DNA from: an uncultured Flavobacteriales bacterium
GTDB lineage: Bacteria; Bacteroidota; Bacteroidia; Flavobacteriales_D; Sanyastnellaceae
DNA length: 13,430 bases
Direction: 5' to 3'
NCBI GenBank assembly: GCA_937967465.1
Contig: CALBSW010000002.1
Span: forward strand, 1-13,430
In this document: positions 6,543 to 13,430 of the stretch, one piece after another
How positions within the stretch are numbered: position 1 is the first letter of the stretch
Layout of the letters: the number at the start of each line of letters is the position of its first letter
The notes under the pieces: model-generated
The model's input: only the letters and a program-made list of their open reading frames with translations
The model's database searches: none
What the model was told of the DNA's origin: nothing
Made by a program: the position numbers and the translations under genes

Positions 6543-9500
6543 ATGAACTCCGCACATTGGAAACGAGCACAGCCGAATGTGACCAGCTGGATGTTGGTGG
6601 TCGCACTGTGTTTGTGGATGCCCAGCACCCTGAGTGCACAGCATTGGGGTGAGGCACTCCACAGCGGAGAGGACCTGGTTCTGGCCAAGGCCCAATTTGA
6701 CAGCACTTGGGCGGACAGCATTGCGGCCCGTGGCAAGGGAGTCAAGCCATTTCTTCGCTGGTGGGCTTTCGCACGTGACCGCTGGGCGTACGAAGGCGCG
6801 ACCCAACCCCAATCTGATGTTCTGTGGAAGGCAACAGCCACAGAGCGCGCAGGGGCTCGAGCGCGAACGACGCCCGTTGCCCCCATCTGGACAGCTGCCA
6901 CGCCTTCCCATCGCCCGTTGATCGGCGGGGCAGGGCGTGTGAATCGGGTGGTGGTGCATCCCTCAGACACGTCTTGGTGGGTGGCTTGCGCTCCCAGTGG
7001 CGGCGTTTGGCAGAGCCGTGACTCTGGCCAAGAGTGGGCGTTGGTTGGCGAAGCCGATTGGGCCGGCATGGGCGTGTCCGACGTGGCCTTTCATCCGACA
7101 GACACCCTTCGGCTTCTCGCCGCCACAGGTGATGGAGACTTTGGCAGTGCCTATGCGATTGGCCTGATGCAAAGCCAGGATGGCGGAGCCACTTGGGACC
7201 CCACCGGTCTGTCGATGGACTTGTCCCAAACCGAGACCGTTCAACGCGTGCACCGCAAGGCCGGCGCACCGGACCACATCCTGGTTGCCGCTTCCAATGG
7301 TCTGTGGATCAGCACGGATGATGGAGCCACATTCGAGCAGACCTTGGAGGGACTTTTTTCGGATCTCATCCCGCACCCCGTCGATTCCGCCATCTGGTAT
7401 GCGGCAGAACGTCCGGGCAAGGTGTATCGCTCCACGGACGGAGGGTGGAATTGGACCTTGGCGTCCGGATTGCCCAGCTCATTTGTGGTGAGCCGCATCA
7501 CGCTCGCTGCCTCACCAGCGGCACCCAATGACGTGTGGGCCATCGCCGCACGATCGAGCACGCAGGGTCTTCGCGGGGTCTATCGGAGCACGGACGCTGG
7601 GCAGACCTTCACAGAAATCGACAACGTTCCCAATCTCCTCGGCTGGACCGTGGACGGCTCAGACTTTGGCGGGCAAGGTTTTTATGACCTCGCCTTGGCG
7701 GCGGACCCGATGGACGCCAACCATGTGGTCGCTGGTGGTGTCAACCTCTGGGAAACGTGGGATGGTGGCATGCAGTGGCAGTGCATTGGCCACTGGTTCG
7801 GTGCGGAGGATGTCCCGGAGGTGCATGCGGACCACCACGCGGTCATGTTCCTGTCCGGCACGCAGGACATTGTCAGCGCGCACGATGGCGGCATATCTCG
7901 GCTGCGGGATGGCGCGGTCGAGGACCTGAGCGGGGGACTCGACATTGGTCAGGTGTTCCGTTTTGCGTTCTCGGAGGAGGATCGCACCCGCTGGCTGTCC
8001 GGCTGGCAGGACAATGGGGTCAACCTCCTGGACCGTCGGGCCCATGCCAGGGTCATTGGCGCTGACGGCTTCCACTGTATGGTGGACCCGGCAAATCCGG
8101 AGCGCCTCTACGCTGCGGAATACTTCGGGCGAACCTATCGGTCCACGGATGCTGGATGGAGTTGGGAAGAATGGATCTCGTCGAACGGAGTGGGTGTCGA
8201 TGAGCGGGGGGACTGGGACACCCCGATGTCCTTTGCGCCGGGCAACCCGAATCGGATTTTCGTGGCCAAACACAGGTTGTATTGGACAGATGACGATGGC
8301 GGGACATGGAGCCAAACCGATGCCATCCCGGGTTCTGAAATGGAAGTGCTCGCCTTGGCGGAATCGGATTCACAAGTGGCGATCATGGCCCGAACAACCC
8401 AGGCATTCCTGACCACGGACCTGTCGACATGGGCCGCCATCTCTGGCCTCCCCGGATTGCCTGTGACGGACGTCCTCATTGACCCGTTCAATGCCGCCCG
8501 ATTCTGGCTCTCCTTTGGTGGATACGACGCGGATGAACGGGTGTGGTTCACTGCAGACAGCGGCCAATCCTGGACTTCCGTGGGCGACGGATTGCCCGCT
8601 TTGCCGGTCAACGTGTTGGAACTCGACACTGCCTCAGGCAACCTGTACGCTGGAACCGATGCAGGCGTGTACGTCCTTCCTTCAGAAGGAGAGGGGTGGA
8701 CGCCCTACAAGGAAGGCCTGCCCGCAGTGGTGTGCACGGAGCTGGGCATCCGCTACAGCACAGGTGAACTCCTGATGTCCACTTATGGGCGGGGCTTGTG
8801 GCGGGCACCATTGTACGAAGTCCCAGAACGGGATGGGGCCTGCATGCGCATTCTGGGCGCTGCCCCGGAAACCTGCGGCGCCATCCCCCGGGTCAAGTTG
8901 GAATTCCGGAATGCAGGAGCGGACACCCTCGTGGCGGCCACTGTCCTTTGGAATGAGACGGACACGATGAACTACGGCTTCATCCTGCCGCCGAATCGGG
9001 TGGCCGCATTGCCTTGGGACGACGTCTTGCCAGGGGATGTGGCGTGGGGGAGTGAATGCACAGCGCGGCTGCTCAGCGTGGTGGGGGTCAATGGCAACTG
9101 GAGCAATGGCGACTTGATGCCTGGGGTGGATGCGGTGGCCTCCAACGATGTGGCATCGGCCATTTGGGAGCACCGGACGGGACATGGCCCCGTGCTGTTT
9201 CACACCACTGCGGATTGCAGGCCTTTGGAGTCGGCATGGGCCCTCTTTGACAGCACTGGAACAGAACGCGCCCAAAGGCAGCATTTCCAGCCTGAGACAT
9301 TGACGGTGGACACCCTCTGCTTGACACATGGTTGCCATGATGTGGTGTTTCACGACCAAGGCGGCAATGGGTGGAGCAGCGACGACTGCGGCATGTCGGG
9401 TCAATTCGCCATTCACTCGATCCAAGGCGGCGAAGTTTGGCCTTCAACGGAGCCTGGACTGCCCGCAGACTTTGGCAGTGCCGCTTCACTCGCGTTTTGC

Positions 9501-9782
9501 CTTCCACGAGAAGCGCTGTCCGGCTGCACGGATCCTGCAGCTTGCAACTTCAATCCAGCCGCTGGCGTGGAGGATGGAAGCTGCAATTACGCTTGTCCCG
9601 ACCCCACGTGTCCTGGCGACCTGGATGGCGATGGCGTTCATGGTGCCACAGACATCCTGGCGGCGTTGACCGAGTTCGGATGCAGCAGTGGTTGCACGCA
9701 GGACATCACGGGAGACGGAGCCGTTTCTGCCAATGACATCCTGGCGTTGTTGGCATTGTACGGGACCTTCTGCTCAGAATGA
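6543..9782 (+). CDS. Secreted BNR/sortilin-type beta-propeller protein with dockerin-like C-terminus
   Basis: The protein has 1079 residues. The ATG at 6543 was chosen over a TTG at 6495 because it gives a clean signal peptide: a hydrophobic core at residues 16-31 and a likely cut after LSA (residue 32). At least nine Asp-box/BNR motifs, of the type S.DGG.TW, start near residues 158, 211, 257, 297, 349, 405, 534, 582 and 670. They mark a beta-propeller region (about 120-752) of the VPS10/sortilin or GH74-like class. HADHHA (428-433), GWQDNG and STYGRGLW (746-753) are typical of that class. A Cys-containing beta domain resembling 'CYTL.V.DS.GDGW' modules follows near 910-985. One GCTDPAACNF unit begins at 994, and the dockerin-like end spans 1023-1079 (loops DLDGDG and DITGDG). 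Enzymatic activity is not established; many relatives are annotated as glycosyl hydrolases from BNR motifs alone. The next gene starts 28 bp downstream. Confidence 0.
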   Translation: MNSAHWKRAQPNVTSWMLVVALCLWMPSTLSAQHWGEALHSGEDLVLAKAQFDSTWADSIAARGKGVKPFLRWWAFARDRWAYEGATQPQSDVLWKATATERAGARARTTPVAPIWTAATPSHRPLIGGAGRVNRVVVHPSDTSWWVACAPSGGVWQSRDSGQEWALVGEADWAGMGVSDVAFHPTDTLRLLAATGDGDFGSAYAIGLMQSQDGGATWDPTGLSMDLSQTETVQRVHRKAGAPDHILVAASNGLWISTDDGATFEQTLEGLFSDLIPHPVDSAIWYAAERPGKVYRSTDGGWNWTLASGLPSSFVVSRITLAASPAAPNDVWAIAARSSTQGLRGVYRSTDAGQTFTEIDNVPNLLGWTVDGSDFGGQGFYDLALAADPMDANHVVAGGVNLWETWDGGMQWQCIGHWFGAEDVPEVHADHHAVMFLSGTQDIVSAHDGGISRLRDGAVEDLSGGLDIGQVFRFAFSEEDRTRWLSGWQDNGVNLLDRRAHARVIGADGFHCMVDPANPERLYAAEYFGRTYRSTDAGWSWEEWISSNGVGVDERGDWDTPMSFAPGNPNRIFVAKHRLYWTDDDGGTWSQTDAIPGSEMEVLALAESDSQVAIMARTTQAFLTTDLSTWAAISGLPGLPVTDVLIDPFNAARFWLSFGGYDADERVWFTADSGQSWTSVGDGLPALPVNVLELDTASGNLYAGTDAGVYVLPSEGEGWTPYKEGLPAVVCTELGIRYSTGELLMSTYGRGLWRAPLYEVPERDGACMRILGAAPETCGAIPRVKLEFRNAGADTLVAATVLWNETDTMNYGFILPPNRVAALPWDDVLPGDVAWGSECTARLLSVVGVNGNWSNGDLMPGVDAVASNDVASAIWEHRTGHGPVLFHTTADCRPLESAWALFDSTGTERAQRQHFQPETLTVDTLCLTHGCHDVVFHDQGGNGWSSDDCGMSGQFAIHSIQGGEVWPSTEPGLPADFGSAASLAFCLPREALSGCTDPAACNFNPAAGVEDGSCNYACPDPTCPGDLDGDGVHGATDILAALTEFGCSSGCTQDITGDGAVSANDILALLALYGTFCSE

Positions 9783-9810
9783 AGGGGACGGGTGCATCTT
9801 GCGCCTCCAA

Positions 9811-10707
9811 ATGGCGCAACGCACTCCCCGTCCCAAAACGGTCTACCGCCGGTGGATCGCTGAAATCGAAGCCCCACTGCACGCTTTGGTCCGTTCCGAG
9901 CTTCAGTTGGGCAGCACCACAGCCGCCCGAAACCTGATCAAAGGGGGCAGCGTCCGTGTATCGGATGAACAGGTCAAAATCCCCTCGACCATCGTCAAAG
10001 TGGGGCAAGAGATTTCTGCGCCCGAATCGAAGGAGGACCGCAAGCTGGAGCGGGCGGACGCTCCCAAGTCCATTCGCCCTGCGGACGACCTGCCGTTTGA
10101 AATCCTGTACGAGGACCATGACTTGCTGTGTTACCTCAAGCCCGCGGGCTGGGTCGCCGCTTCTCCGAATCCAAGGGTGGACACCAGCTTCACTCGGGTC
10201 AAGGAATTCCTCATCGCCCGGGACCTGGAGCAGGGCAATCCCGAGCGCCCGGTGCACTTCGTCAACCTGCTCGACAAGGACAGCAGCGGCATCGCCGTGG
10301 TGGTGAGGGACATCGCCTTGCGTCGCAGACTGCAGGAGAAGTGGGGCGAATTCCGATTCGAGAGTTACCTGCTGTTGAAAGGCGAAATGCCAGAAGACGG
10401 GGAATTCAGTGCCCGTCGCAAACCCGGGGAGAAGTACTCTGCCAAGAAGTTCCCTTTCCGGAAAATGCGCAGCGGCGGTCGTTTCACCATTCTGCGCGTC
10501 CAAGCTGGCCTTCAGGACATCCCGGACATCTTGCCGGGCCTGCGCCACCACAACTGCATGGTCTGTGGCTTGGGCCAGGAGGCTCCGGATCCATTGGGGC
10601 GGCAAGGTGTGCACCTCTTCCGGGCGGTCATGACCGATGAAACGCTCGATGCCATGTGGGAGGTCAAAACCCGCATGCCCAAGGAATTCCTCCGGGTGGT
10701 GAAATGA
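9811..10707 (+). CDS. Divergent RluA-family RNA pseudouridine synthase with S4-like domain
   Basis: The protein has 298 residues. The ATG at 9811 is the first after the upstream stop that keeps the family N-terminus. Residues 33-70 resemble an S4 RNA-binding domain (AARNLIKGGSVRV.. then VKVGQEI). Residues 98-113 (EILYEDHDLLCYLKPAG) are the family's conserved first motif. NLLDKDSSG at 152-160 corresponds to the catalytic HRLD.DTSG motif. Asp155 is kept, but the His-Arg pair is replaced by Asn-Leu. The later TGRTHQIR motif is not recognisable; residues 233-254 contain AGLQDIPDILPGL and HHNCMVCGLG instead. Family membership is fairly sure from fold order and the catalytic Asp. Substrate (23S rRNA, tRNA or other) cannot be told, and altered or lost activity is possible. 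It may be read from the upstream propeller transcript. Confidence 0.
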   Translation: MAQRTPRPKTVYRRWIAEIEAPLHALVRSELQLGSTTAARNLIKGGSVRVSDEQVKIPSTIVKVGQEISAPESKEDRKLERADAPKSIRPADDLPFEILYEDHDLLCYLKPAGWVAASPNPRVDTSFTRVKEFLIARDLEQGNPERPVHFVNLLDKDSSGIAVVVRDIALRRRLQEKWGEFRFESYLLLKGEMPEDGEFSARRKPGEKYSAKKFPFRKMRSGGRFTILRVQAGLQDIPDILPGLRHHNCMVCGLGQEAPDPLGRQGVHLFRAVMTDETLDAMWEVKTRMPKEFLRVVK

Positions 10708-10711
10708 GAAA

Positions 10712-10731
10712 CGCCCCGACGTTTCGGGGCG
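10712..10731 (+). terminator. Hairpin after the pseudouridine synthase gene
   Basis: A perfect 8-bp GC-rich stem (CGCCCCGA / TCGGGGCG) with loop CGTT lies 4 bp after the stop. Outer GAA/TTC can extend it past one mismatch. There is no strong T run (CTTCAACCTTAACC follows), so termination efficiency is uncertain. A smaller hairpin (CAGGC-GAT-GCCTG, 10755-10767) follows. The rest of 10732-10920 holds no gene that I can support. Confidence 0.
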
Positions 10732-10886
10732 CTTCAACCTTAACCAAATCTGCACAGGCGATGCCTGCGCTTTGAACCATATCTCGCTGCTACGAGCTGG
10801 TAGGTAGATGACAAAGCCCGTGCCAAAAAGGCCCAGCAGTCTTTCTGCCTTCCCAACGAATGCCAATCCACAGGGCAGGGGTCCTG

Positions 10887-10893
10887 TATCTTG
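10887..10893 (+). promoter_or_regulatory. Possible -7 element upstream of the thiolase gene
   Basis: TATCTTG is one base shorter than TAnnTTTG and lies 27 bp before the ATG at 10921. No TTG is found at the expected -33 distance, so support is weak. A 6-bp inverted repeat, CAGGGC (10871-10876) and GCCCTG (10895-10900), flanks it and could be a regulatory or 5'-UTR structure or chance. Confidence 0.
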
Positions 10894-10920
10894 CGCCCTG
10901 CAAACCCACCTTATTCTGAA

Positions 10921-12102
10921 ATGACCAGAACCGTGATCGTGGCCGCTGCAAAGCGGACCCCCATGGGCTCCTTTCTCGGCGCCCTGTCCAGCATTCCCGC
11001 CCCGAAACTGGGGTCCACCGCCATTTCGGCCGCCATTGAAGCTGCAGGCATTGCTCCGCAACAAGTGGACGAAGTCTTCATGGGCAACGTGCTCCAGGCC
11101 GGACTCGGCCAAGCTCCGGCCCGTCAGGCCGCCATTGGAGCCGGCATCCCCGACACTGTGCCCTGCACGACCGTCAACAAGGTCTGCTCCAGTGGCATGA
11201 AGGCCATTCACCTCGCAGCCAACGCCATTGCCTTGGGCGACATCGACGTGGCCGTGGCGGGCGGCATGGAGAACATGTCCCAGGTGCCGCATTACTTGAA
11301 TGGCCGTCAAGGCGTCAAGCTCGGCAACCTCAAAGCGGTCGACGGCATGGTCCTCGACGGCTTGACCGACGTGTACCACAACCACCACATGGGCCTCTGT
11401 GCCGAACTCTGCGCCAAGGAGCACGCATTCAGCCGAGAGGATCAGGACGCCTTCGCCATCGAAAGCTACCGGCGTTCCGCCGCCGCTTGGGAAGGCGGCG
11501 CCTTCTCGGACGAAGTGGTGCCTGTGCCAGTCCCGCAGCGAAAAGGCGATCCGGTCATGGTCACTGAGGACGAGGAGTTCCGCAACGTGAAGCTGGAGAA
11601 GATTCCGGCCCTGCGCCCTGTCTTTGACAAGGAGGGCTCGGTGACCGCGGCCAACGCCAGCACCCTGAACGACGGTGCCAGCGCCCTGGTGTTGATGTCG
11701 GCTGAAAAGGCGGCCGAACTGGGTGTGACGCCCCTCGCCACCATCCTGGCGAATGCAGACGCGGCCCACGAGCCGGAGTGGTTTACCACAGCGCCCGCCA
11801 AAGCGGTGCCCATCGCCCTGGATCGAGCCGGAATGCGCATGGACCAAATGGATTTGGTGGAGCTCAACGAGGCCTTCTCCGTTGTGGGTCTGGCCAACGT
11901 GAAGCTGCTCGGATTGGATGCCGAGAAGGTCAACGTGCACGGTGGGGCCGTCTCTCTGGGACATCCCCTCGGCAGCTCTGGCAGCCGCATTGTCGTCACG
12001 CTCATCCACGCCCTGAAGCGGCACGGAAAGCGCTACGGTGCGGCGGGCATTTGCAATGGCGGCGGTGGCGCGAGCGCCATGGTGGTGGACTGCGGAGCCT
12101 GA
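10921..12102 (+). CDS. Acetyl-CoA C-acetyltransferase (thiolase)
   Basis: The protein has 393 residues, the usual thiolase length. It condenses two acetyl-CoA to acetoacetyl-CoA or performs the reverse thiolysis in the cytoplasm. The catalytic set is complete: the nucleophile Cys89 in NKVCSSGMKA, the NEAFSVV motif, His348 in GGAVSLGHPLGSSGSR, and Cys378 in GICNGGGGASA. These numbers coincide with the classical Zoogloea-type biosynthetic thiolase. The start at 10921 gives the standard N-terminus (MTRTVIVAAAKRTPMGSF); an upstream TTG frame start at 10891 adds only ten atypical residues. A role in fatty-acid or amino-acid degradation or in acetoacetyl-CoA synthesis is possible; the neighbours do not decide. 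Its TGA overlaps the ATG of the next gene. Confidence 0.
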   Translation: MTRTVIVAAAKRTPMGSFLGALSSIPAPKLGSTAISAAIEAAGIAPQQVDEVFMGNVLQAGLGQAPARQAAIGAGIPDTVPCTTVNKVCSSGMKAIHLAANAIALGDIDVAVAGGMENMSQVPHYLNGRQGVKLGNLKAVDGMVLDGLTDVYHNHHMGLCAELCAKEHAFSREDQDAFAIESYRRSAAAWEGGAFSDEVVPVPVPQRKGDPVMVTEDEEFRNVKLEKIPALRPVFDKEGSVTAANASTLNDGASALVLMSAEKAAELGVTPLATILANADAAHEPEWFTTAPAKAVPIALDRAGMRMDQMDLVELNEAFSVVGLANVKLLGLDAEKVNVHGGAVSLGHPLGSSGSRIVVTLIHALKRHGKRYGAAGICNGGGGASAMVVDCGA

Positions 12103-12845
12103 TGGAAGGGGTCATTCGCGTTCCCTTGGCGCCGGTGCGGTCCCGCCCTGCAGACCCTGCTGAACTCGTCACCCAAGCCATGTTTGGGGAACGCGTCGAC
12201 ATCCAGCCCGTGGAGGGGCAGGACAACTGGGCATCCATTCGCCTGGATCAAGACGGCTACCAAGGGTTCATCGACCCGAAACTCGTGGACACCTCGCCTG
12301 AAGCCATTCAGGCCTTTGACGGGGAATGCCTTCGCCTGACCGCCCCGTTGACTCCCGTAGATTGGGCAGGGCAGACGTTGCACCTGCCAGCAGGGTCGCG
12401 CCTGCCCCAATTGGCCTTTCCGGACCACAAGCCAAATCCGCCTGCGGATGTCGTGATCGCTGCGCAGCAATTTCTCGGAGCGCCCTACCTGTGGGGAGGA
12501 AAAAGCATCCTCGGCATCGACTGCAGCGGACTCACTCAGCTTGCGGGAGCCCTGTGTGGAATGGACATCCCGCGGGACGCCAGCCAGCAATGGGCGGCGT
12601 CCACCGGGCACCGCAGTGGCTGGAGCGACCTCAAACACGGCGACCTGGTGTTCTTCCACAAGGAAGGGCAGGAGTCCGTCACACATGTGGGAGTCGCCCT
12701 CGACGCCGGATCTGCCGGTTGGCGTGTTCTGCACGCATCCGGCGAAGTCCGCATCGACGCATTGACGCCCGGTGGAATCGAGCGACAAGGCGACCTGACC
12801 CACCATTGGACAGGCGCTTCAGGTTGGGCGTTCAGCGCTGGATGA
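12102..12845 (+). CDS. Cytoplasmic NlpC/P60 (C40) cysteine peptidase with SH3 domain
   Basis: The protein has 247 residues. The start ATG shares one base with the thiolase stop (TGATG at 12100-12104), which indicates translational coupling. Residues 1-62 look like a bacterial SH3 domain (PLAPVRSRPAD.. to QGFIDPKLV). Residues about 115-245 are NlpC/P60: Cys141 in GIDCSGLTQ, His195 in THVGVALD, and His211 in VLHASGEVRI complete the catalytic triad. GAPYLWGGKS upstream of the Cys is typical. There is no signal peptide or lipobox, so it probably acts in the cytoplasm, like YkfC-type gamma-D-glutamyl-diamino acid endopeptidases that recycle murein peptides. The family is clear; the exact substrate is inferred. 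Its 3' end overlaps the convergent gene by 14 bp. Confidence 0.
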   Translation: MEGVIRVPLAPVRSRPADPAELVTQAMFGERVDIQPVEGQDNWASIRLDQDGYQGFIDPKLVDTSPEAIQAFDGECLRLTAPLTPVDWAGQTLHLPAGSRLPQLAFPDHKPNPPADVVIAAQQFLGAPYLWGGKSILGIDCSGLTQLAGALCGMDIPRDASQQWAASTGHRSGWSDLKHGDLVFFHKEGQESVTHVGVALDAGSAGWRVLHASGEVRIDALTPGGIERQGDLTHHWTGASGWAFSAG

Positions 12846-13430
12846 CGATGCGCTCGACACCGTCTTCCGACCGGAAGAGGTAGACGCCGTCTTTCAGCCC
12901 CGTCAAGTCCAGTTGCTGGTTGGCCGAACGGAAAGCCCCTTCGACGAGCACCCGGCCACCGAGGTCTAAGACGGACCAAGTCCTCCCGATGAAGGAGGGG
13001 TCTGCCAGCAATTGCAGGTTGCCTCGGCTCGGGTTGGGTTGCAATGAAACGAGAGGCCCTTCCGGATCGAGCGCACCGATGCCGGACAGCAGGGGCGTCT
13101 CCAACGAGATGTTTTCATCTCCCTCTTCGTAGGGCACGTAATCCACAAACACAAAGAACATCTCGTCCTCGGTGTTGTCCCCGTACACCACGTTCTGCGG
13201 CGGACTGCTTGGGTTGAACGGATTGTCCGCCGTGTTGTCGTAGGCCGCGATGGCCTCGATCGTGTACCCCGCCGGAATCTTCGTCAGGGTGGGGAAGGTG
13301 AAGAACCCTTGCCAATTGAAATCCCATTCAGGAATGGAGATGAGCGGAATGGTGTCGTTGCCGTTGGCCGATGTGGCGAACACCTCCCAACTCACGCCAA
13401 TGAGGTGACAGTGGGGCACGATGTTGATCA
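12832..13430 (-). CDS. Copper type II monooxygenase-like secreted protein with T9SS type A tail (partial)
   Basis: The gene is read leftwards and enters from the right edge, so the N-terminus is missing; 198 complete codons are visible, with stop TCA/TGA at 12832-12834. The first part matches the C-terminal domain of copper type II, ascorbate-dependent (PHM-like) monooxygenases. It has PHCHLIG with a His-x-His copper pair (13405-13413), the EWDFNWQG segment, AYDNTADNPFNP, and a Met (13159-13161) in EDEMFFVFVDY that fits the third copper ligand. The last ~75 residues are a classical T9SS type A sorting domain: LQPNPSRGNLQL, then a GR.WSVLDLGGRVL strand, and LKDGVYLFR near the end. The protein is therefore exported by SprA/type IX secretion. 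Substrate is unknown; many such proteins in Bacteroidota have redoxin or cytochrome domains upstream. Confidence 0.
   Translation of the reverse strand, partial: INIVPHCHLIGVSWEVFATSANGNDTIPLISIPEWDFNWQGFFTFPTLTKIPAGYTIEAIAAYDNTADNPFNPSSPPQNVVYGDNTEDEMFFVFVDYVPYEEGDENISLETPLLSGIGALDPEGPLVSLQPNPSRGNLQLLADPSFIGRTWSVLDLGGRVLVEGAFRSANQQLDLTGLKDGVYLFRSEDGVERIVIQR

Noticed and set aside
5687..7069. Minus-strand open frame of 460 codons across the end of the repeats and the propeller start
   Set aside because: Its Arg/His/Pro-rich translation is typical of a shadow frame of Cys/Asp-rich coding sequence.
10732..10920. Possible tRNA or small RNA in the gap before the thiolase gene
   Set aside because: Only short hairpins are seen. 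No cloverleaf, T-loop consensus or known RNA motif could be fitted.
9706..12024. Very long open frame on the minus strand (772 codons), opposite the synthase and thiolase genes
   Set aside because: Its translation shows no family motif, while the plus strand carries complete thiolase and pseudouridine synthase motifs. Such antisense frames are expected in GC-biased codon usage.

Overview
The window looks like chromosomal DNA of a Bacteroidota bacterium, probably a Flavobacteriales-like aquatic lineage with fairly GC-rich DNA. The basis is a type IX secretion (T9SS) type A C-terminal domain at the right edge, a promoter close to the Bacteroidota TAnnTTTG type, starts without clear Shine-Dalgarno sequences, and Cys/Asp-rich repeats of the form GCTDPxACNYxPxATxDDGSC, which I know from predicted surface proteins of aquatic Bacteroidota. 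The family-level assignment is inference.

Left part (1-9782, plus strand): three consecutive genes for large secreted proteins. (i) A 5'-truncated gene, 1-3090, has 27 Cys-rich units followed by a dockerin-like C-terminus, then a good intrinsic terminator (3121-3148). (ii) A gene with its own promoter starts at 3238. It encodes a signal peptide, two parallel beta-helix segments, 12 Cys-rich units and the same kind of dockerin-like end. It is broken at codon 73 by one in-frame TGA (3454-3456), so it reads as 3238-3456 plus 3472-6459. (iii) At 6543-9782 lies a signal peptide, a BNR/sortilin-type beta-propeller, one Cys-rich unit and again the dockerin-like end. The first two are tandem paralogues, and the third carries a minimal version of their C-terminal cassette. 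No known enzyme set ties the three together. The shared cassette suggests one common mode of display, anchoring or export.

Right part (9811-13430): ordinary cellular genes. They are a divergent RluA-type pseudouridine synthase with an S4-like N-terminus (9811-10707), an acetyl-CoA acetyltransferase (10921-12102) overlapping by one base a cytoplasmic NlpC/P60 peptidase (12102-12845), and, convergent on the minus strand, the 3' part of a copper type II monooxygenase-like secreted protein with a classical T9SS tail (12832-13430).

The most notable content is the Cys-rich repeat/dockerin system. Both large repeat proteins share the same ordered unit architecture, ending in a 3-2-1-1 taper before the dockerin-like end. 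Their size difference (27 versus 12 units) is fully explained by two block expansions. Cysteine number per unit is nearly always even (2, 4 or 6), and the second and fourth cysteines are gained or lost together, which suggests a disulfide pair. No RNA genes, CRISPR arrays, insertion sequences or other mobile elements were seen. No gene-free stretch exceeds 300 bases; the longest is 10708-10920.
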